64,000 bases of DNA from Cytobacillus depressus (GTDB lineage: Bacteria; Bacillota; Bacilli; Bacillales; Cytobacillaceae), in NCBI RefSeq assembly GCF_008923245.1, contig NZ_WBOS01000018.1:34193-98192 (forward strand). The letters run 5' to 3'. The translations under genes were made by a program, and so were the position numbers. The notes beneath the pieces are model-generated. The model worked only from the letters and a program-made list of their open reading frames with translations. It was not told the origin of the DNA and made no database searches. Shown piece after piece: positions 59,400 to 64,000 of the stretch (positions within the stretch are counted from its first letter, which is position 1; the number at the start of each line of letters is the position of its first letter).

Positions 59400-59632
59400 T
59401 GTTCGAGAATACTATTATCATAGCTGTTGTGTTAGCTTTAACAGAATTAATTAAGCGATTAGGTTTCATGTCAGCAAAATACTTACCTGCAGCATCCGTT
59501 TTATTTGGATTGTTAGCGGGTCTTTTTTATGTTGATGTGGTGTCTATGCAAGAAAAAATCATGTTTGGCTTGATGATCGGTCTGTCAGCTGCAGGGCTGT
59601 TTGATCAGTCCAAAATAGTCACTAAAAAATAA
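59399..59632 (+). CDS. Phage-type holin
   Basis: 77 residues with two hydrophobic helices (NTIIIAVVLALTELIKRLGF and ASVLFGLLAGLFY), a third weak one near IMFGLMIGLSAAGLFD, and a basic tail. Size, position directly before an amidase and helix plan are typical of small phage holins. AAGGAG lies 11 bases upstream. The cell membrane is its site of action. Confidence 0.85.
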   Translation: MFENTIIIAVVLALTELIKRLGFMSAKYLPAASVLFGLLAGLFYVDVVSMQEKIMFGLMIGLSAAGLFDQSKIVTKK

Positions 59633-59633
59633 A

Positions 59634-59657
59634 CTGCCTTCGGGCGGCTTTTTATTA
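59634..59657 (+). terminator. UUCG-loop hairpin between holin and amidase
   Basis: CTGCC-TTCG-GGCGG then CTTTTTATT. Could reduce amidase expression relative to holin. Confidence 0.65.
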
Positions 59658-59678
59658 TTTCGAAAGGCGTGAACTGTA

Positions 59679-60425
59679 ATGGCAATTAAAGACCTACCCA
59701 AGTATAAAGATATTCGCGGTACCATTCGCAGAAATGGTCGTTATCCAATAGCCAAGGTCGGATCTCTTGTGGGAATCAAAGCAAAAGACACGCATGTAAT
59801 ACACCATTCTATGACAGCGCAGCACTTGAAAGGGTCAACCCCACAGGCATTTGCTAATACTCATATTGAGGCTAACAAATGGCAGGGTATTGCTTATGCT
59901 TTCGTTATTATGCCGGACGGGACTATTTATCAATGCGATGACTTAGATAGACGTACTAATCATGCCGGAAATACTAATGATATATCAATCGGTACTTGTG
60001 TTATTGGGGACTTTCGGAAAGAAGGGGAAGCAGAAAAGCCGACACAGGATCAGATAATTTCTCTTTTTTTACTAAACAAGGAGTTATTTAAAGAAATTCC
60101 TAGTATGAAGCATGTTATAGGCCATCAAGAGTGCCCAGGATACGCATGGAAAAACTGCCCAGGTGACACATGGGATTATAAAAAAGTTATTACTGGAGAA
60201 GGTTTGATGAATGTAAAGGAGGAAGATATCATGTCACAACCATTAAATCCTACAAACCCTGCTCTTAATAAAGCAGTTCAGAATGTCTTGTTGAAATTCG
60301 AACAAGATAAAGATCAGCCTTTATCATGCCAGTGGAGAGAAAAATTTGAAAAGCGAGAATTAACTATTTCAGATGCAGTAGGCTTGCTTTATGTAGCTGC
60401 AGAAAGAGGATATTTAAATAGGTAA
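59679..60425 (+). CDS. N-acetylmuramoyl-L-alanine amidase (phage endolysin, Amidase_2)
   Basis: 248 residues. Zinc ligands: His in THVIHHSMT, His in MKHVIGHQECPG and Cys in WKNCPGDTW; LDRRTNHAGNTNDISIGTCV lies between. A C-terminal part of about 70 residues (after 180) lacks a recognised wall-binding repeat. Cleaves the amide bond of peptidoglycan stems when admitted by the holin. No phage structural genes are present in the window. Confidence 0.92.
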   Translation: MAIKDLPKYKDIRGTIRRNGRYPIAKVGSLVGIKAKDTHVIHHSMTAQHLKGSTPQAFANTHIEANKWQGIAYAFVIMPDGTIYQCDDLDRRTNHAGNTNDISIGTCVIGDFRKEGEAEKPTQDQIISLFLLNKELFKEIPSMKHVIGHQECPGYAWKNCPGDTWDYKKVITGEGLMNVKEEDIMSQPLNPTNPALNKAVQNVLLKFEQDKDQPLSCQWREKFEKRELTISDAVGLLYVAAERGYLNR

Positions 60426-60459
60426 GAAAAGCCCTTCTCACTTGAGAGGGGCTTCGTTG

Positions 60460-60643
60460 TCTACTTGTTCTTTATAGGTTTTGGGTGGCTTTACCTTTGA
60501 ATTGTTTTTTTCGGGATTCACTTTGGCATTTCCCCCTAGAATAAAAAAATGACCCACCTTGGTCCGCATTGTTAAGAGGCGTGGTGGGTTCTATTATATT
60601 TAACATAGCATCCATACCAATCATTGTCAAGGGACCAACACAA
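60460..60643. repeat. 184-bp duplicated abi leader, copy B
   Basis: Matches 55340-55523 with few changes, including the hairpin ACCCACC/GGTGGGT with a T run on the minus strand, TTGACA and the first codons of abi. No abi gene follows it; it lies downstream of the amidase. A 70-codon antisense frame through it (60472-60684) is probably not a gene. Confidence 0.88.
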
Positions 60644-61337
60644 GAACATGTTACCTCTACTTCAATTACGCTCCAATCAAACAAATTTAATATAAAGTAA
60701 GGAGAATCTTATCGTTAATCGAACTGAACCCCGAATAATGGACACTTTAAACAAGTGGACCTATTTGGGGTTTTTCTGTTTTATCAAGTTTGAAAACCCA
60801 TTATATTAATTTCTGAATTTGAAACGGGAGAATCGATAGACGTGTTGCTCAACTAGAAAAAGAGAATGTTAAACCTGTCGCCAATAATAATGTGGAAAAT
60901 GCTTTTTTGCCGTTCAATAAGATATTCTTCATTTTACTCCTCCTAAATTTGGTAGTTTAAAAGTTAGATATTCTGCGAATTCAATAGTTTCCCTTTATTA
61001 TTGTTAATTTCAGGATAAAACTCCTAAGACATGGTTCTTTTTTATCCATGGTATAAATCATTTCATAGGGTTATTGAATAAACTAAGAGGTTGAGACCTT
61101 TGTAACATTCTTTTTCTTAAGTGTGATTAAAGGTATATATGGGAACAGGACTATATTACTGAATATTCAGTAATGTTTGAAAATGGTAAAATACGGTTAT
61201 ATAATGATCTAAACTACAAGAATCACAGCTTCTAAATTATAGGAATTAAAGGAGGGATTTATCCTTAATAGGAACGGTTCTAGCAAAAACGATCATAACA
61301 AGGTTCATAGTGTACTAACTTACAAGGAGGTTCTCTA
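60644..61337. other. Intergenic region with remnants
   Basis: Contains a weak AACCCC...GGGGTTTTT hairpin (60727-60775), the truncated PPEP start (60849-60932, listed separately) with its duplicated upstream region to about 61020, and the promoter region of the dipeptidase. No intact gene. Confidence 0.5.
60849..60932 (-). pseudogene. Truncated second copy of the PPEP gene (signal peptide only)
   Basis: MKNILLNGKKAFSTLLLATG then LTFSFSS-stop, matching the first 27 residues of the protease at 49191. The 90 bases upstream (to about 61020) also match, including TTAGATATTCTGCGAAT. The catalytic domain is absent. Confidence 0.85.
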
Positions 61338-62765
61338 ATGAAAAAAGTTCTTGTTTTTCTCGCGGCTGTTTTATTAATATTTTCTAGCGTATTTACATAT
61401 CAACAAAATGTGGTGTCCGCAAAAGATTCAACCGCATTAGATATACATTTTAACTCGATAGTCGTGGATAGCCATAATGATACGATGATGAAGGTTGTTG
61501 ATCCAGTTACATGGCTGCCAACGACCGATATTAAAAATAATACTCCATTCCATATTGATATACCAAAACTTCATGAGGGAGGGCTGAAAGTTCCGTTTTT
61601 TGCTGCTTATACATCAGGCTACTACGGAAATAATGAGCGCAGCATAAGCAGAACCTTAGCTTTAATTAATGCCCTTTATTGGACTGAAGAAAGAAATGCA
61701 GATATTTTCAGTATCACCCCTTCTCTAAAGGAAATTGAGAAAGCTGTTCACAATGGAAAAATCGCGGCTGTACCAACTATTGAAGGAGCATATTCTTTAG
61801 AAGGACATAATGCGATAGGATTACTCCATCAATATTACGACCTTGGGGTAAGAGCAGTAGGATTCACCTGGAACTATTCAAATGCCTTAGGAGAAGGAGC
61901 AAACAGAGTATATGGGGATCCGAATAGCACCCCTTCTCAAGGCGGGTTGACAGAACTGGGTAAAAAAGTCGCAAAAGAAATGAATAGACTTGGAATGATC
62001 ATTGATGTATCACATATGTCGGAAAATACCTTTTGGGATGTTATAAAGGTTTCAGAAGCGCCGATTATTGCGAGTCACTCTGCCGTCCATTCATTAAGAA
62101 ATCATCAACGAAACTTAACAGATGCCCAGCTTAAGGCATTAGCTAAAAATGGTGGGGTAGTAGGCATTGTTTTTTATCCTGAATTTTTGACCTATGAATA
62201 TCCTAATAAACCAAACCATATAAAGGACTATGTAGATCATATTGATTATGCTGTTAAATTGATTGGCATCGATCATGTAGCGCTTGGCTCTGATTTTGAT
62301 GGAGGGCCACTGCCATCAGATATAAAAGATTCTTCGGAATTGTATAAGGTAACAGAGGAATTAGTTAAAAGAGGTTATTCAAAACAAGATCTTGAGAAAT
62401 TATTAGGAAAGAATACATTGCGTGTCTTAAAAGAAGTAGAAAAGGCGGCAGCACATAGCTCTAACAATGTTGGCCAAAAGCTTTCCGTTATCCCCGAATA
62501 CAAAATGGGAGAAGTTATTCAAAGCAGCACCCCTCTTTTGAAGGCCAATATCGTACGAGATGAAGGATCTAAATTAGATGAGACCAATATACGCGTGATT
62601 GTCGATGGCGTTGAATACAAGCCAACTTTTGATAAAGGAAATTCAACTGTATCCTTCCAAGTTCATGAACCATTAAAAGAAAAATTTCATGTAGTCACTT
62701 TCGAAGTTGCAAATAATGCCGGTCAAATCACTAGAGAAACTAGGATTTTCTATATTAATCAATAA
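61338..62765 (+). CDS. Secreted membrane dipeptidase (M19 family)
   Basis: 475 residues. Signal peptide MKKVLVFLAAVLLIFSSVFT... cut near VSAKDS. M19 zinc-site residues: VVDSHNDTMM, Glu in VPTIEGAYSL, His in IDVSHMSENTFWD and IIASHSAVHSL, Asp in ALGSDFDGGPLP. The C-terminal 100 residues (after KAAAHSS) look like a beta-sandwich (Ig-like) extension beyond the usual dipeptidase length. It hydrolyses exogenous dipeptides. AAGGAGG precedes the start; a terminator follows. Confidence 0.92.
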   Translation: MKKVLVFLAAVLLIFSSVFTYQQNVVSAKDSTALDIHFNSIVVDSHNDTMMKVVDPVTWLPTTDIKNNTPFHIDIPKLHEGGLKVPFFAAYTSGYYGNNERSISRTLALINALYWTEERNADIFSITPSLKEIEKAVHNGKIAAVPTIEGAYSLEGHNAIGLLHQYYDLGVRAVGFTWNYSNALGEGANRVYGDPNSTPSQGGLTELGKKVAKEMNRLGMIIDVSHMSENTFWDVIKVSEAPIIASHSAVHSLRNHQRNLTDAQLKALAKNGGVVGIVFYPEFLTYEYPNKPNHIKDYVDHIDYAVKLIGIDHVALGSDFDGGPLPSDIKDSSELYKVTEELVKRGYSKQDLEKLLGKNTLRVLKEVEKAAAHSSNNVGQKLSVIPEYKMGEVIQSSTPLLKANIVRDEGSKLDETNIRVIVDGVEYKPTFDKGNSTVSFQVHEPLKEKFHVVTFEVANNAGQITRETRIFYINQ

Positions 62766-62810
62766 ATTGATTGTTTTGGGTCCTATTAAAGGGATCATAT
62801 AAAAAGTAAG

Positions 62811-62845
62811 GGAGAGGATGTCTAGGCGGCATCCTCTCTTTAAAT
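62811..62845 (+). terminator. Terminator of the dipeptidase gene
   Basis: GAGAGGATG-TCTAGGCGG-CATCCTCTC followed by TTTAAAT. Confidence 0.75.
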
Positions 62846-62863
62846 ATACGCAAAGAAACAAAG

Positions 62864-62912
62864 GAATAAGAGAAGGAATAAACGTTTCTTCTTATAAACC
62901 TTTATTTATTAA
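62864..62912. repeat. Dispersed intergenic repeat, partial copy 3
   Basis: GAATAAACGTTTCTTCTTAT preceded by AATAAGAGAAG matches the central block of copies at 41810 and 44951. Confidence 0.55.
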
Positions 62913-62941
62913 CAAAAAAAACACGCTTTTTTCAGCGTGTT
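62913..62941 (-). terminator. Terminator of the small toxin gene
   Basis: On the minus strand ACACGCT-GAAAAAA-AGCGTGT followed by seven or more T, starting at the toxin stop codon. Confidence 0.85.
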
Positions 62942-63033
62942 CAAGAATCTTTATCCTTATCTTTAAACTGCAGAACGGCGATCACCAACATCCCAAAGCT
63001 AATCATCAACGACAAAGCTTCAAACGTTACCAT
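62941..63033 (-). CDS. Holin-like type I toxin (TxpA/BsrG-like, 30 residues)
   Basis: MVTFEALSLMISFGMLVIAV then LQFKDKDKDS. This is the 'putative holin-like toxin' pattern (MxTxEALxLMIxFGMLIxAVL, charged tail) of short Bacillus membrane toxins normally silenced by an antisense RNA. TAAGGAGG lies 8 bases before the ATG. The gene is independent, bounded by its own terminator. The matching antitoxin RNA should lie on the plus strand over or near the toxin, but no promoter for it could be fixed by eye. Confidence 0.8.
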   Translation of the reverse strand: MVTFEALSLMISFGMLVIAVLQFKDKDKDS

Positions 63034-63234
63034 CTTACATCGCCTCCTTACCTTCAGCCTTCCCAAACCCCAACTTGTCCTATACTAACGAAAAAAAGTT
63101 GGTTGTTTGGTCCTAATTTCTAAAGATGTGGGGTAATTGACTAGGTCTATTCTGAGGGATGTGCACGGAATATCTGAGAAGTTTTTAATGATTCGAAAGG
63201 GAAACACTTCAATGATTAAAACAGAAGTATCTTA
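63034..63234. other. Toxin upstream region
   Basis: CCAAAC...AACTT and AAGTT...GTTTGG arms (63064-63115) can fold into a long hairpin in the toxin leader, which may hide the ribosome binding site as in other type I toxins. Nothing else seen. Confidence 0.4.
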
Positions 63235-63813
63235 TTATTCAAATAATTTTTGCCAAGGCCATTTTCTTTTTTTTGCTTGAATGCTACTAGCGACTTCTTG
63301 AGCAGCTTTTATCCCTTCAAGCAGTGAAGTGACTTTTTCATGTTCTATTTTCTGTTCGGTCATAATTTCCTCAATTGTTTGTCTTAGTTCTTGTACTTCA
63401 TGAATAAGTTCCTGATTCTGTTCTCTAGCCTTATTTTGCTGGAGTCGGGATTGTTCATTTTGCTGCACTAAAAAGCTGACTAGTTTCTTCATGTTGGCAA
63501 GTTCATTGTTAACAGATACGAGTGACTTATTTTCATTGGCATCATACACAATTGTTACTGGTACGCCACTTTCCTCCAGCTTTGCATTAACCTCTTCTTT
63601 CTTTAAACCAGCAGAATAATATTGTCGGATCCGTTTTAATTTCTCTATTTCCGAGACATGAATCTTATAGCGATTATGTTCTTTTTTAAAATCCATATAT
63701 TCTTCATGCTCCTGCAGATACCTCTTTAAGCTATTCTCAGGAATTTCGGATAGTGCCTCTTTCAGTTCTTTCATCGTCAAATACTGATTCATCAACGATC
63801 CAGCACCTTTCAT
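63235..63813 (-). CDS. MerR-type HTH plus coiled-coil protein (RacA/plasmid-segregation-like)
   Basis: 192 residues from 63813 (GGATGG upstream) or 185 from ATG 63792. An N-terminal MerR-like winged helix (YLTMKELKEALSEIPENSLK, HNRYKIHVSEIEKLKRIRQY) is followed from about residue 100 by a long coiled coil (VNNELANMKKLVSFLVQQNE, NQELIHEVQELRQTIEEIMT) and a basic end KKRKWPWQKLFE. This layout is shared by RacA and by plasmid DUF3967-type proteins. Long direct repeats lie just upstream. Confidence 0.75.
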   Translation of the reverse strand: MKGAGSLMNQYLTMKELKEALSEIPENSLKRYLQEHEEYMDFKKEHNRYKIHVSEIEKLKRIRQYYSAGLKKEEVNAKLEESGVPVTIVYDANENKSLVSVNNELANMKKLVSFLVQQNEQSRLQQNKAREQNQELIHEVQELRQTIEEIMTEQKIEHEKVTSLLEGIKAAQEVASSIQAKKRKWPWQKLFE

Positions 63814-63817
63814 GATT

Positions 63818-63875
63818 AATCAACCATCCAACTACCAACATACCAACCACGGCAATTCATGTGTCCGACCCGTTG
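63818..63875. repeat. 58-bp direct repeat, unit 1
   Basis: AATCAACCATCCAACTACCA onward, identical but for one base to unit 2 at 63943-64000 (spacing 125 bases). Internally rich in CCAAC steps. It begins five bases upstream of the HTH/coiled-coil gene. Confidence 0.85.
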
Positions 63876-63942
63876 CGAGAACATTATTTCAGCTACAACC
63901 TTTTTTAGAAGACTCCTATTTTTCTTTGATGCCCTTATAGTC

Positions 63943-64000
63943 AATCAACCATCCAACCACCAACATACCAACCACGGCAATTCATGTGTCCGACCCGTTG
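63943..64000. repeat. 58-bp direct repeat, unit 2 (cut by window edge)
   Basis: Second copy of the unit at 63818. The window ends exactly where the match would be checked further, so the repeat may be longer or more numerous. Confidence 0.85.

Noticed and set aside
60472..60684. 70-residue ORF on the minus strand
   Set aside because: It runs through the duplicated abi leader (promoter, terminator, first codons); no homologue pattern or conserved frame with the other copy at 55340.
63818..64000. CRISPR array
   Set aside because: Repeat unit of 58 bp with a 67-bp gap and only two copies; the spacing and lack of cas genes do not fit.

Overview
The window comes from the chromosome of a low-GC, spore-forming Bacillota, most likely a Bacillaceae of the Bacillus/Neobacillus/Peribacillus kind. 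Signs of this are strong AGGAGG ribosome binding sites with frequent TTG/GTG starts, SAM-I (S-box) leaders, catabolite-repression boxes, a YojM-type Cu/Zn superoxide dismutase, a GerPF-like spore protein, a PPEP-type secreted protease and a TxpA-like small toxin. No rRNA, tRNA or CRISPR array was seen. The left edge cuts an M20 peptidase gene and the right edge cuts a direct-repeat tract.

1-7.2 kb: a methionine import operon (metN-metP-metQ-M20 peptidase, minus strand) behind two consecutive SAM-I riboswitches, each with its own terminator and separated by an interspersed Bacillus repeat; a dicarboxylate/amino-acid:cation symporter; a 2,4-diaminopentanoate-dehydrogenase-like enzyme; and a LysR regulator.

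7.7-32 kb: a catabolic island for acidic sugars that probably pass through 2-keto-3-deoxy acids. An IclR regulator, an SDR and an FAH-family hydrolase are followed by a decayed 2-keto-3-deoxygluconate permease gene. A long plus-strand operon then has a LacI regulator, a second FAH hydrolase, an aminotransferase, a polar-amino-acid-type ABC importer, a threonine-synthase-like PLP enzyme, a hydroxyacid dehydrogenase, a Zn-alcohol dehydrogenase, an SDR, KDG kinase, KDPG aldolase, an HpaI-type aldolase, a GntR regulator and an Fe-alcohol dehydrogenase. A minus-strand set carries an SDR with an atypical active site, a second GntR, a TctABC tripartite importer, a cupin and another SDR. The LacI operon and the minus-strand set share an 18-bp operator-like palindrome, so they may be co-regulated.

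32-41.5 kb: a scrap zone. It has an integrase fragment, a gntR-dctM deletion scar, a truncated TnpB lacking its RuvC half, a UPF0316 tail, a coiled-coil pseudogene with stops, and a decayed signal peptidase. Within it are an intact GntR/DUF2848/nitrilase/MFS operon with a good cre box and a full tyrosine recombinase.

42-55 kb: an EamA permease, an MFS permease, a PrsA/SurA-like lipoprotein, small and hypothetical proteins (one with a proposed tandem ribbon-helix-helix), a PPEP-like secreted metalloprotease, a large M14 carboxypeptidase, and a 1.15-kb segmental duplication that has left two copies of sodC. The second copy adjoins a broken Abi (HEPN) gene.

55-64 kb: a decayed citryl-CoA lyase, then the most novel-looking locus: a C39/papain-like protease gene convergent with a three-gene operon of two DUF2589-type proteins and an 80-residue protein, beside an orphan xhlA-remnant/holin/amidase lysis cassette. 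After a second copy of the abi leader and a truncated copy of the PPEP gene come an M19 dipeptidase, a 30-residue holin-like type I toxin, and a MerR-HTH/coiled-coil (RacA-like) protein facing 58-bp direct repeats.
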